DNA of 64,000 nt from Cladopsammia gracilis (taxonomy: Eukaryota; Cnidaria; Anthozoa; Scleractinia; Dendrophylliidae): assembly GCA_022457155.1 (NCBI GenBank), contig JAJGOT010000091.1:1301501-1365500 (forward strand), read 5' to 3'. The notes below the pieces were generated by a model. It did not search any database. It had not been told where the DNA came from and saw only the letters and a program-made list of their open reading frames with translations. The position numbers were made by a program, and so were the translations under genes. Below are positions 1 to 11,260 of the stretch, in pieces (positions within the stretch are counted from its first letter, which is position 1; each line of letters begins with the position of its first letter).

Positions 1-191
1 GAGCACGTATAGGGTGAGATGAACTCGTGCGCTTTGTAAACTATTTTCAAATTTCGACATTTGATCCTGCCACCTCAGGCAATGGACGACAAAAATATGC
101 TGCCTTTTTCGCTAGAGTAATTAGCAGAAATAACAGTAAAGCACGATGAACTGGTTGCAAGCAAAGCATTAACAATGAATGGTCATTTGCA

Positions 192-374
192 TACACCTTA
201 TTCATAAATGGCAACCGATTCATGATTCTTTTATATCTATGTTAATTTGCCTCACTAGCCTCATTTGAGCGTGTAAATTCTTTTGAATTTTGCACATGCT
301 AACGAGGCTTGTGAGGCTAATTAAAATAAATACAAAAGAATAATAAATCCGCCGCCATTTATGAATAAGGTGTA
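192..374. mobile_element. Fold-back MITE, TA-flanked (family A, copy 1)
   Basis: Perfect 20-bp terminal inverted repeats, TACACCTTATTCATAAATGG and its complement, with TA on both flanks; internal arms also pair in part (ATTCTTTTAT... / ATAAAAGAAT). About 183 bp, no coding capacity. Copies at 15563-15724 and 15788-16264 define the family. Confidence 0.88.
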
Positions 375-1267
375 TACCTGCATTTGTTTTATAACTCAGG
401 TAAAAAGCATTGCAATGCAAGGCAAACGAGCCAATCAGAAAAGAGCATTGAGCACGTGGAATTAGGCGATCTGGCGCGCTTTGCAAACTTCGCTCAGTTT
501 TGACAAACAACTTTTTACAGCAAGCGGCAAGAATATTCTACTTTCTTCGACACAAATATTAAACAGAAAAGTACAATATCTTCAGCAACAGATTTGGGAA
601 CTATTCTAGACGAGAAAGAGTGAAAAGAGCGGACAAATAAGGTAAGCTGCATGCTTTTTCCACTGAATACATTTTATACTTTGCGTCGTGTTGTTTAACT
701 TTTTCAAACATACAAGTGAACAGAAAATTCACCAGTTTTACTAATTTTGACGTTGTTCCTCGCATTCGTTTTTGCAGTAATTCATGCGAACGCTTGTTAT
801 TCTGAGATTTATTATTGATTAATTCTTGCGCGCGGCATCAAAATTTCGCCCTTTTAACCGGCGCCTGCTACGCAGCCTACAAACAAATGCATGGATAATT
901 AAAATGCGACAACACACTTTGGAGCTCAGAGAAATGATTATAGGTTTCACATTTTCAGGAAACTGTTTGACATCAGATTCGGTCAGTTTTTTTTCGATAC
1001 AAAGATTGTATGTTATGACATGTTTGTCTCTAATATATTTAAATGACTGATTTTACTGCATAAATGTCTATTTAAAATTTTTATGAAAATAGTTTCGTTA
1101 TTTTCTATAGAAGACAGTAAGATGATGAGAAAATACTTATTACCTGGGGTATTGTTTGGTTGTTAAATGTATTTTTTTCTTTTTTTTTTACAGTTTCCCT
1201 CAATTTCCTGAGCATCGTTTGTTCCCCACTCACATGCCAAATAACCATTCCAAACTGTCCAGTTCAT

Positions 1268-1358
1268 AGCTTACCACAGTTCCACAGCATGCCCAATGGC
1301 GATCCCCAGTACCACAGCACGCCCAAAGGTGATGTCAGTTCTACAACACGCCTAGTGG
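1268..1358. repeat. Three imperfect copies of a 28-bp word
   Basis: CAGTTCCACAGCATGCCCAA, CAGTACCACAGCACGCCCAA and CAGTTCTACAACACGCC occur in succession with GGYGAT between. The surrounding 375-3167 otherwise shows nothing I can name apart from AT-rich non-coding DNA. Confidence 0.6.
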
Positions 1359-3167
1359 TCTACCCAGTATAACTGCACCCTACGTTTCAGTCTGCGAATA
1401 AGTTGGTCAGTCAATTACTTGTGGGTTGGGATTGGAGGGTAAATAGGAGCTCTGGACGAACCTTACAAAGCATACCTCATGCACACACGTTCGGCCACAA
1501 GTCTGCGGACTTATTCGGCTTAACTTAATAATTATTAACTTAGTTGGGTCCCCTGGGTTGGTAGGGGCTCTCTCCCTTTAACCTTATTTTTGGGTTTCTT
1601 TTTCTGATAAGCGATGTGTGATCGGCTCATTTTTTCTTCGAATAATTCGTTTTCACGTCGGCCTTTTTTTCTTATTCTTCGTCGTCATTGTCGTTGTCGG
1701 TCTCTCTGTCGTCGTTGTTGTGAATGCGTTCTCCCGCTTAGTTGCGCGAAATTAAGTCATAACGAAATGATCAATTACGTTTCACTTGGCAGTCCAAGCG
1801 CTGTATTTAAGTGAAACTTTTTCTTCGCAAGGTTCATCCAGATATGTTAATTAAGATAAAAAGTAGGAAACTGGAGATTCAAGGCCATTCAACTGTTGCT
1901 AGGAGCCCTTTTTTTGGTCACTCCTTACAGGTTTAGTGGTTTCTCTAGTTACAGGCAGATAGCCAGACAGGCAGGCCTTTTTGGTCAGCTATTTCCTCTT
2001 GAAATTGACTGTACGGCACAATTGACGTAAGAAGTATACTGGTCACAACAGCTAACGCCAATACACGGGATCTATAGTAAAAGCCATCGAGGCTTTTTAT
2101 GTACGTTGTAAACAGAGGAAGTAGCTTTCTGCCAAATTTGCCAGCGTAGGTTAGATTACAGCTTAATCATACATAATAGCTAGCGGGATATCATGGGACA
2201 ATGCACACACCATAGTGTAGATCGTTTACAAATCGTAAGCGCAGATAGCCTTCGAGACCATTCTACGACGCCGTAACATCGGATTAACTTGGAGCAGGAC
2301 CATAGACAGAATTAATGACCTGGACCGAGAGGAGGATCTATGACAGAGCGTTTGTACTTGGAAGTTCTTTGACTACTATATTTACTTTGATTTAGTTCGT
2401 TTGGCCCGTGATACCCGTGAAGCTCAAACAACAATTTGTGCGGCCAACTGGCGCAAAAACTGAAAAAAATGCAAAACTATTATGATAGATGTAGTCAAAC
2501 TACCATATCGGTACAAATGGGCTGTTTCTGGGAATAGTTAGAGAGCAGACAATAGATAGCACTAAGTCAAGCTGAGCACCGACTGGGCCCGACTCAGCAG
2601 CGACAGAAGCCTGCGACGGATATGTGACTACCAAGGGCATGGATGAGTAAAAAATAAAATATAGCAAAAATAAAATTAAATTTGTTTGTGAAAGTGTCAA
2701 GTAATTTCTTCAACGACGTATCGGGTGCAGCCCTTCATCAGCTTGAGGCATGGATGAGTAGCCTGCGTGGGACCGCTGGCTTGAGGCATGTGGGGCTCAC
2801 TGCGTGATACAGCCACGAAGTTGTATCACGCTGGGAGATAACACCAGTTCACAATCATTGCTTAAATCGTGTATGTTCCGTGGTTGTACATCGTGCCGGT
2901 GAATAACTCGGAAAAGTATCGTGTAAGAAAGCAGTGGTTTGGATAGATGTTATCTTCTACAGTACGGTAATGCATTCGCTCCGGCTTTCGTTTTCGAACT
3001 CTTATCTTTCGGCTTTTCGATTCCGTTTCGGATTCATCCACACTGTCGTTGTGGCCGTTTTATGTCTTGGTATCGACAAAATCCCGATAGCAAGATGATG
3101 GATAACCCCAGCGTGCCGTATGTCTAGGGGACCCTGGGGTGTTCCAATAGAAGTGTCAAGTTTTGTG

Positions 3168-4880
3168 AACACAGGAACACTCTTCGGTTTTCCTGGACTT
3201 TTTGTGTTTCAAGTAAGAGCGCACCCCCTCATGTGTAATTAGGTCCTGTGTCATAATTAAAGATTAGTGTAGAAACTCTGTATTAAATAAATGAAATATA
3301 ATAAAATTTGCAAAACTGTGTGCTGAGTCTTTATTCTAAAATTTAACAATAAGTTATTCGACTGAACACTGCTATACTAACGGTAACATTTTATTTCAGG
3401 GACAATGCTAACGCAATTTTCAATTTCAGCAAGCAAATGTCGATATTTTTTTCAACTGAATCAACGTTCTTTGGTTTTCCTGGGCTATATAAGTGTTTCA
3501 AGAGCACACTCGCTCATGTGTATTTAGGTCCTGTGTCATAATTAAGGATTAGTGTAGAAGCTCTGTATTAATTAAAGAAATGAAATATAATAAAATTTGC
3601 AAAACTGTGTGCTGAGTCTTTATTCTAAAATTGAACAATAAGTTACTCGACTAAACACTGCAATACTAACGGTAATATTTTATTTCAGGAACAATGCTAA
3701 CGCAATTTTCAATTTTAGCAAGCAAATGTCGATATTTTTTTCAACTGAATCAACGTTCTTTGGTTTTCCTGGGCTATATAAGTGTTTCAAGAGCACACTC
3801 ACTCATGTGTATTTAGGTCCTGTGTCATAATTAAGGATTAGTGTAGAAGCTCTGTATTAATTAAAGAAATGAAATATAATAAAATTTGCAAAACAGTGTG
3901 CTGAGTCTTTATTCTAAAATTGAACAATAAGTTACTCGACTAAACACTGCAATACTAACAGTAATATTTTATTTCAGGGACAATGCTAACGCAATTTTCA
4001 ATGTCGATATTTTTTCAACTGAATCAACGTTCTTTGGTTTTCCTGGGCTATATGTGTTTCAAGAGCACACTCGCTCATGTCTATTTAGGTCCTGTCATAA
4101 TTAAGGATTAGTGTAGAAGGTCTGTATTAAATAAATGAAAAATAATAAAATTTGCAAAACAGTGTGCTGAGTCTTTATTCTAAAATTTAACAGTAAGTTA
4201 CTCGACTGAACGCTGCAATACTAACGGTAATATTTTATTTCAGGAACAATGTTAACGCAATTTTTCAATTTCAGTAATTTTTTCCAAATGAATCAACGTT
4301 CTTCGTTTTTTTTGTAGACGATATGTTTAAAGTAGGAGCGCACCCCCTCATGTGTGTCCTGTGTTATAATTAAGGATTAGTGTAGAAGCTCTGTATTAAA
4401 TAAATGAAAAATAATAAAATTTGCAAAACTGTGTGCTGAGTCTTTATTCTAAAATTGAACAATAAGATACTTGACTAAACACTGCTATACTAAAAGTAAT
4501 ATTTTATTTCAGGGACAATGCTAACGCAATTTTTCAATTTCAGCAAGAAAACGTCGACTTTTTTCCAAACGAATCAACGTTCTTCGTTTTTTTTTCTGGA
4601 CGATCAGTGTTTCAAGTCGGAATGCTCCCTCATGTGTATTTAGGTCCTGTGTCACAATCAAGGATTAGTGTAGAAACTCTGTATTAAATTAATGAAAAAC
4701 AATAAAATTTGCAAAACTTTGTGCCGAGTCTTTATTCTAAAATTGAACAAAAAGCCTACTCGACTAAATACCGCAATTCTAACGGTAATCATGGTTTTAT
4801 TTCAGGGATAATGCTAACGCAATTTTTCAATTTCAGGAAGAAAATGTCGATTTATTTAAAATGAATCAACCGTTTTTGGG
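3168..4880. repeat. Tandem array of about 285-bp units, each with a splice-acceptor-like motif
   Basis: The landmark AGGTCCTGTGTCATAATTA recurs at 3241, 3526, 3815, 4087 (shortened), about 4355 (degenerate) and 4642, a spacing of 268-289 bp. Every unit also has AATAAAATTTGCAAAAC, GTGCTGAGTCTTTATTCTA and a TATTTTATTTCAGG tract followed by ACAATGCTAACGCAAT. Units 2 and 3 are most alike; later units lose short blocks. Confidence 0.9.
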
Positions 4881-5276
4881 GACGACTTCAGCATTTTTCA
4901 TGAAAGCAACTGCATTCGACGAAATTCAACGCTGACTTCGATTCATCAAAACGATCTATTTAATTGCACAGGGGAGCAATCATTGTAATGAATTCAAAAA
5001 ATAAATAAAAATTTGAAAACAAAGGTCTAAAGGAGTATTTTATTCGTCTTCTATGAGGTATTTTCACAAACGTATTATCACAACTAACGTATTAATTTCA
5101 GGCACATTCGGATGATAGTAGAACAACATTTTTAGTGATTTCGAAGTCGTAGGCATCGCAAATTGTGCATGTAATGAATAGGTTGCTGTTAATAAAATTT
5201 GAAAATAGAGCTCTGAAAGTGTGTTTTATTTGTGTCCTTTGTGGTGTTTACAAAACTAATAATTTCTTAATTTCAG
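4881..5276. repeat. Decayed units of the same tandem array
   Basis: Two shorter, diverged units. Each keeps the AATAAAAATTTGAAAA / TATTTTATT-type landmark and ends in an acceptor-like TTAATTTCAG (ending 5101 and 5276). The second acceptor is the one directly before the candidate exon 5277-5532, placing that exon at the register where other units have their post-acceptor sequence. Confidence 0.6.
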
Positions 5277-5532
5277 GAGTTCGGACGATCTATGAAAATA
5301 TAACTGTTTTTGGAAGATTTTTTTGTCGCAGACTTCTTGTTCAAGCTTCCAAAGACCGTTTTTCTGCTCTCTTATTGGAATGCAAAATCAAGATGCATTC
5401 AGACCACAGACGAAAACATGGACGGTTATGCTGGCGCGAATTTCTAAAGATCACCAGTGATGTTCCACAGAGAAGACGCAAAGCAGAGAAGGAAGAGAGG
5501 ACGTGGTTTATGAATAATTATTTGAGTCACAG
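5277..5532 (+). CDS. Candidate internal exon of an unrecognised gene
   Basis: The 3' splice site TTTCTTAATTTCAG is followed by a 256-nt open stretch ending at CACAG|GTAAGT, a strong donor. The frame reads RTIYENITVFGRFFCRRLLV, then FSALLLECKIKMHSDHRRKH, REFLKITSDVPQRRRKAEKE and RTWFMNNYLSHR. Composition is protein-like (basic, mixed hydrophobic) rather than repeat-like. I do not recognise the family. It lies at the end of the tandem array whose units carry an acceptor in the same relative position. Confidence 0.45.
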
Positions 5533-5619
5533 GTAAGTCTTTACAGTTTTCCTATTCTAACATATGTATCCTCCGCGCTCTTTCTTTTGAGTGACTGTAC
5601 GACCAATGCTCTTCAGCAA

Positions 5620-6480
5620 GGCTCTTTTAGTAGCGAACCAACCAATTCCAGACCAAGAATCGATATTCTGCAACCCATGCTGTGTTATGTGGCCCTTATC
5701 CTTTGCATCCAGAGCAGATCATAAGCTCAGATTACTAATCTGTGGCTTCAAATGAGATTCAAACTCGTGATCTTTATGCAACTGGTTCGATATTATACTT
5801 CCTGTCTTATGTTGACGTATGTTATGCGACCCTTATGGACTCGGTCAATAGCCCAGAGCATTTATCTGTGGCTTTAGTGGGATTCAAACCCAATGGCCTC
5901 TGCCATACTCGCTCAGTGTTCTACTAACTGTCATGTTTGAAGTTTGTCTTTTTAAGCAGGTCAAAAACAAGAGTAAAATCAGAGCAGAGATGACATTGAC
6001 CGATTGATAGACTGTAAGTATACAGCAAGCAACCGCTTGCTTTGCTAAATCGACATACCACAACCCATGTTATGTTATGCGACTCTTGTGAAGCAGGTCA
6101 AAAGCCCAGAGCGCGTATCTGTGACTTTATTGGGACTCAAACCCCTGTGACTTTTAACAACTGGTTTGATATTCTACTACCCATAATATGTACAGTTGAC
6201 GCTTTTGGAGCAGGTCAAAAGCGCAGAACACTTCTCTGGGGATTTATTGGGACTCAAATCCAGTGACCTTTATGCAACTGGTTCACAATTTGACTGCTCA
6301 TGTTTTGACTGTTAACGTATGTGACTTTTTTTGGATGATACGGTCAAAAGCCCAGAGCACTTATCTGGGGCTTTATGGGACTTGAACCCACTGACCTTTA
6401 TGCAACTAAATCAATATTCTTCTCCCCATGCTTCGTTATTTGATTTTAATAGGAGTTAAACCCAGTGCCGGAACTCTGCG
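5620..6480 (-). repeat. Run of degenerate tRNA-like (SINE-head) units
   Basis: A block containing AGCCCAGAGCACTTATCTG, TTATTGGGACTCAAACCC and GACCTTTATGCAACTGGTTC recurs about six times with 110-150-bp spacing. On the minus strand GGGTTTGAGTCCC resembles a tRNA B box, and the unit near 5860-5925 also gives an A-box-like stretch (GTTAGTAGAACACTGAGCG). These look like tandem tRNA-derived SINE heads or tRNA pseudogenes; no cloverleaf is intact. Confidence 0.55.
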
Positions 6481-7092
6481 GTACTTACTCAATGATCTAC
6501 TAACTTGATTTCAAGTATGCCATTTAAAGTAGGTTACAATCCAACAAATGCGAAGAAAAGATGACACTGAGCATTGCAACAAGCTGCAAGTAAGACAGAA
6601 AACCTTCAATCTTCTGCTAAAATCACGGAAAAGTTATGTAAAAGTTCAGTTATATAAGCATCTATGACCAGATTAGTAGCAAAGAGAAAATTTATCAATT
6701 GAGTGAAATTCAACCTCAATGACCTTTCGTGATATCCGGTGTTCATTATGTTTGGCATAATCCAACTGCAAGAAAAAGGAAGTGGAAAGTAGATCAGTTG
6801 CTCAAGAAGAGATTGAAGAGATTTAAACTTCCTATATAACATCTGTCTAATAATGCATGTTAACTACGCTCTATATGAGTAACATTGAAGGTAGCTGGAA
6901 ACATCTTTATAGCACATAAGTGCAGTGGCCATGCAACCTTTTAATTTTTACACGCTACTAATTTTCTATATTTTTAGTCATGCTCAGAGTCCTCAGATTG
7001 AATACTCTACCATAGCATAAAGAACGTTTCTTTGTCCAGGGATTGTGGCTTGCTGGCTTTGTGCGTTTCAAGTTTATTTCCATGACTGGCAG

Positions 7093-7249
7093 TAAGTGTC
7101 CAATATCTGACAGCCTCCTTCAAGAAGAGGCGTGAACACAAACACAACATTCCACGGGATTCACCTGATTCAACAGCTCTTGGTAAATGCACTGACTCAC
7201 CACACCTCCATGGCAGAAATGGTGTATACCCGGGTGTGTACCACAAAAG
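7093..7249 (+). CDS. Candidate exon of an unrecognised gene
   Basis: Bounded by GACTGGCAG upstream and AAAAG|GTAAGTG downstream. One frame is open: VQYLTASFKKRREHKHNIPR then DSPDSTALGKCTDSPHLHGR and NGVYPGVYHK. No domain recognised. It does not join in frame to the next candidate at 8335, so either exons are missing or the gene is broken. Confidence 0.35.
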
Positions 7250-7489
7250 GTAAGTGATTTTATGCATCGGTTGTGGGTAATAATAATACTAGCAACAATG
7301 TTCTAATCGCGCGCGTTCAAAAAATCCCATCGCGTTTACCAAAAGGAGAAATATATGACATAACAATTTAAAGAGAGTAGCTCAAAATCTGTTTTTTATA
7401 AAGAACGTGCTTAGACTACTTTAAACAATAGCTCTTGTTCCAGAGGATTTTTACAAAGTGCGGCAAACGTACCAGATTTTCGGAGCACA

Positions 7490-7611
7490 AGGCCCAGTTC
7501 AAACGTCGAACTTCACATGTGCCGAACCTAATGCAAATTAGCAAGAACAATAGATTTTGCTCATTTGCATTAGGTTCAGCACATGTGAAGTTCGACGTTT
7601 GAACTGGGCCT
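7490..7611. mobile_element. Short near-perfect fold-back MITE
   Basis: AGGCCCAGTTCAAACGTCGA...CCTAATGCAAAT pairs with ATTTGCATTAGG...TCGACGTTTGAACTGGGCCT, arms of about 50 bp around a short loop. Small ORFs across it are artefacts. Confidence 0.85.
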
Positions 7612-7990
7612 AAGTGACAAAATGATGCAGAAAACAAAATTGGTCACCAGCCCGAACTTGTCTCAAACGAAATATTCAACGTAATTTAACCATGTTAAAC
7701 AAATATGTTTAAAATTCCCGCAACTGAAGTCATTTTGCTGTTATGACAAAAATTTATACCAACCGTAACTGGCAAGTTCTTTTCCAGAACTTATGAGTAA
7801 CTGACCAATTTAGTACTCTGCATTTAACCTCCATCAGATTCAGCCCTGGTCAGGTGATCCCGTTATTTTCTAATTCAGTCTGCCAGCAGTGCTGCAAAAA
7901 GGAATCCTGCCTTGTGTAAATCGCTTTGCTTTTCATAACCTCTGTCCAGCTGTATAAAGGGGCACCAGCGAGTAGTAAGAGAGACGTACC

Positions 7991-8186
7991 TTAAGGCTGC
8001 TATTATTTTCGGCAACGAAATTTTGCGACTGTTCAGCAAATCGCAAAATTTAGTTGCCTCATTTAGTTGTTTTATTTCCCAAGCGCGCCGGGAAGTTTTT
8101 CTTCTTAGTCAAATCTATGCAAAATTGCAAAATTAAAGGTTTGCAAAATCGCAAAATTAAAGCACCGCAAATAATAGTAGCCTTAA
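7991..8186. mobile_element. Fold-back element rich in GCAAAATTAAA motifs
   Basis: TTAAGGCTGCTATTATTT pairs with AAATAATAGTAGCCTTAA. The interior repeats GCAAAAT(C/T)GCAAAATTAAAG on one side and the complementary CGAAATTTTGCG on the other. Confidence 0.7.
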
Positions 8187-8334
8187 AAGGTAACTGAATT
8201 TTGACGTGCAACTCAAAATGGAGGAAACTCCTCAGCAATTCTTGGTTAAGATTCCTTGACTTACTTTGCTAAATTGGAAAAAGACTCAATGCGATAATCG
8301 ACATATCTTTTTTTCTTTTTTTTTACGTATCCAG

Positions 8335-8426
8335 GTTCTGATTTAGATGACGTTCTAAGCTACATTACAGCAGTGTCTATACTGAAGATGAATGATTCTC
8401 AGTTGCTCGCAGTGAAAAACGTAGAG
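8335..8426 (+). CDS. Candidate exon of an unrecognised gene
   Basis: A long pyrimidine tract plus ACGTATCCAG precedes it, and GTAGAG|GTTAGA follows. The open frame reads SDLDDVLSYITAVSILKMND then SQLLAVKNVE. Helical character; family unknown. Confidence 0.35.
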
Positions 8427-8772
8427 GTTAGAGTATGACTCCCTTTTTGTTTCATAACAAGACTCGTTACTCCACAATACCTCTCTTTATCAGGATCTAT
8501 AAAAGGGCAAAAGCAAATTGTATCCTTAGTGGTTATTCTCCTAGACTTGGCGGACCTTAGGGAGGTTAATTCTGAACAATGTTACCTCCGAGTCCCATAC
8601 CCTCTTTTTTTTCACCTTCGCCTTCACTTTTCCCCACCCCCACCCCCAAGGAGTGAGTTTGGCTCCGCTACAACCTGGTGTTTTTCATCAGATGTTAGAA
8701 ACAGCAGATGACTGTCAACAGTTTGAATCTGTAAATACGTGAGCTGATTTACATGTTTTCTCTTTCATACAG

Positions 8773-8859
8773 AAGTATCCATCACCGAAGTTTGCATTTA
8801 TCCAAGGGCCAATCCTATAACAGCATCCAGCTTTGCTACAGTTGTCTGCTTCAATTGAG
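8773..8859 (+). pseudogene. Candidate exon with an internal stop
   Basis: TTCTCTTTCATACAG precedes and TTGAG|GTAATT follows. In phase with the exon at 8335 it reads KYPSPKFAFIQGPIL, then TAA, then QHPALLQLSASIE. Continuation of protein-like sequence past the stop suggests a nonsense-mutated exon, or that the frame joins differently. Confidence 0.3.
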
Positions 8860-8949
8860 GTAATTATAAACAGTAGCGTTTCACGTTTTAATCACAGGAA
8901 TGCTTTACATCAGGCACCTGTTGACATCCAATTTCAGTAAAAATTGAGG

Positions 8950-9257
8950 ACATAAGGGATGAGAGTAAAGGACATTGTCAACGTAACAGCCAGCAAAAAT
9001 TACTGTTACTACCCGAAAATTTAAAAGGCAATAAACATAAACCAATGGAGAGGGTGGCAAAGGGTTTATGCGTGACACGTGATCAGGGAAAAACTCAGTG
9101 TGTGAAACGTGAAAATTAGTAAAATGGAAACGTGATTCGTGAATTTAGGAACTAATATAAGGAACCAGACTAAGGAATTTAACGAATATGCGAAGCGTGA
9201 ATTGCGTAAAAAAAGGTGCGTGAAACGGGATCGTGTGCCACCCCCCCCCCCCCCCTT
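8950..9257. repeat. Low-complexity CGTGAA-rich stretch ending in poly-C
   Basis: GTGAAACGTGAA-like words recur (GTGACACGTGATC, GTGAAACGTG, CGTGATTCGTGAA, GCGTGAATTGCG, CGTGAAACGGG), ending in an uninterrupted run of 17 C (about 9239-9255). Confidence 0.7.
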
Positions 9258-9454
9258 GTTACCCTTAACGGAGACAACAGCGATGAAGGGCTTTTAATTA
9301 TTGAGACTCACTCAGTGGTCACTCTCTCCACATACAACCGTGAAGGACTCGTAACGAATTATTACTTCGTGACGGCCAGTGGAGCCTTTGGCGAACGTTT
9401 GCCTGGGAATGTATAGCGCATTTGATCATATTGACATGGAAATTGCGCTATTTA

Positions 9455-9466
9455 AATAATAAACAG

Positions 9467-9520
<54 letters not shown>

Positions 9521-9560
9521 ATTATTGTTATTACTGTTATTATTTTTATTTTTTTTTGTA
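9455..9560. repeat. ATT microsatellite
   Basis: TTA repeated about twenty times, then decaying to ATT/GTT mixes. It follows GCGCTATTTAAATAATAAACAG, which looks like a retroelement tail. Confidence 0.9.
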
Positions 9561-9652
9561 ATTTTCTTTTGTAATTTTTGGTGATTTTTCTTTAATAGGA
9601 AGATGAGGTTTTGTTGCATTCATAGGTCAACATAACCAGACATAAGTTATGT

Positions 9653-9975
9653 TAGGGCACCCAGGACCTACAATCAAGGACAATAGTGTTGGGACAAATT
9701 TGCATTTACGATGTTTTCCAATGCGCGCGATAGAAACACGGTACGCGCAAACGATAGGTGTCCATTTCCCCACCCCTACCCCCTTACAATGTTGAGCCCG
9801 TGTAATAAAAATGATTTGTCGATTTCAACATTGTCTGGGGGGAAGGGGTGGGGTTGCTGAGATGGACTTCAAACGAAAATCATGGCTGTATTGGTCGGTC
9901 ATACTAAATTAGTAATTGATAGGAGCACTTTGTAACATTAGTCCCAAGGACTTTTGTCCTTGATTGTAGGTTGCC
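9653..9975. mobile_element. Fold-back element with a G/C-tract core
   Basis: CCTACAATCAAGGACAA (near 9667) pairs with TTGTCCTTGATTGTAGG (near 9970). Inside, TCCATTTCCCCACCCC...CAATGTTGA pairs with TCAACATTG...GGGGTGGGG...ATGGA. No coding. Confidence 0.7.
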
Positions 9976-10039
9976 AAGGATTTACAGTGTTGCAGTTGCA
10001 GTCGATATGAGATGTAATATAGGCAATTTTAAAGATAAA

Positions 10040-10113
10040 AATTATGATTATGATTATTATTATTTTTTATGACAATGATCAGTTTCATTTTAAAATTATT
10101 GTTATTATTATTG

Positions 10114-10157
<44 letters not shown>

Positions 10158-10175
10158 GTCATTATTATTATTATA
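10040..10175. repeat. ATT/ATG microsatellite
   Basis: ATT-rich trinucleotide repeat interrupted by GTC; the apparent isoleucine-rich ORF over it is not a gene. Confidence 0.9.
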
Positions 10176-10307
10176 GCCTGCGTGCAGACGATTCCTATCA
10201 TGAAGCAAAGGAAAAAGGAGACGTCTGCACGCATGGTGAATGTAGAAACTTCAACTTCACGCGCCTACTAATTTTACGTTACTTAAATTTAACTTGTTTT
10301 CCTTTAG

Positions 10308-10485
10308 GATCACTCCGTACAGAAAGCTGTTTCCAAGTTTTAACTATGCCCCGGGTTTCCGGGTCATCTTTGACTGCTTCAATCGGCTGATCACAGAACC
10401 AAGCTACCGGATTGAAAAGCACCAAGCGACATCAAACCACAGATATTTGCTAGATATGCACCTTATTCGATGGTTTAACAGATAA
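10308..10485 (+). CDS. Candidate terminal exon; stop supplied by a fold-back element
   Basis: TGTTTTCCTTTAG precedes an open frame ITPYRKLFPSFNYAPGFRVI then FDCFNRLITEPSYRIEKHQA and NHRYLLDMHLIRWFNR-stop. The last eight codons and the TAA lie in the left arm of the MITE at 10463-10598. No family recognised. Confidence 0.35.
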
Positions 10486-10598
10486 CCCGCGCGGATATTT
10501 TAGGAGTTGCGCAGTACTTTTGGAGCCACGCAAAGGGAGAAAAAATGCGAGCAATTAATAAAATGTTCCCACATACTATCTGTTAAACCATCGAATAA
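10463..10598. mobile_element. Fold-back MITE overlapping a candidate exon end
   Basis: TTATTCGATGGTTTAACAGATA pairs with the complement TATCTGTTAAACCATCGAATAA; about 136 bp. The left arm encodes the end of the open frame at 10308-10485. Confidence 0.8.
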
Positions 10599-10932
10599 TT
10601 GATTTGTTATTCGACTGAAATTCTTTCATTTACAATAGCTTCTGTGTCTTTAAACCGGAGCCATAAGGTGTAATACGGCAATCTACTGTAAAAAAAAAAA
10701 CGGGAATAATTTTGCGTGTTCTCTTTCCCTTGTAAGGTAAAATGACGCCACAGTCGACTGACCAAAGCTGTATCTTTGACGAGTCTCGAATCAGGATTTT
10801 GATTGGCTTAGCAATTAAAATCTTAAACTAGAGTTATTTAATCTGTTTTGCGTTCAAAAAAAGAGAAAGTAACTGATATATCTTGTTGCATGTTGCCTTT
10901 TTCGTGAGCGTTTTGCATTAATTTTCATTAAT

Positions 10933-11040
10933 TTCGCGGTCGGCTCTGTGATATTCGCAAATTGAACGTACAAAAGTGTTTCCGTGGAAAGGATAAGTAA
11001 GTTAAAATGATAGGCCATTTAGTATCATACAAATTTTTCT
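10933..11040. repeat. Left direct repeat flanking the Penelope-like palindrome
   Basis: About 108 bp running from GCGGTCGGCTCTGTGATATT to ACAAATTTTTCT; it recurs in the same orientation at 13503-13610 with scattered mismatches (about nine in ten bases agree by eye). It may be an unusually long target duplication or an older tandem repeat that was invaded. Confidence 0.75.
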
Positions 11041-11093
11041 CATGAAATAAAATAATGATAATAGGCCATACGCTACTGTGATTGTATGTTTTT

Positions 11094-11135
11094 ACTCTCA
11101 AGCTTTCGTCGGACACCGACATCGTCAGGAGAAAA
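11094..11135 (-). ncRNA. Hammerhead-ribozyme-like motif, mirror copy
   Basis: Exact reverse complement of the motif at 13349-13390, with the core at 11122-11128 and GAAA at 11104-11107 on this strand. It lies 3' of the left Penelope-like ORF in transcript sense, as in the other copy. Confidence 0.65.
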
Positions 11136-11260
11136 CTGAAAGAATTTACATAAATGCGAAGCAATATAAAGACTAGCGTGGATTATGATGTAACACCTAA
11201 ACAAAAACAAAAACACTTAAACAAAGAATTCAGACTGACAAAAGATTCAAAATAAAATAT

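Noticed and set aside
10044..10271. Isoleucine-rich 75-codon ORF
   Set aside because: It is the translation of an ATT microsatellite with no coding character outside it.
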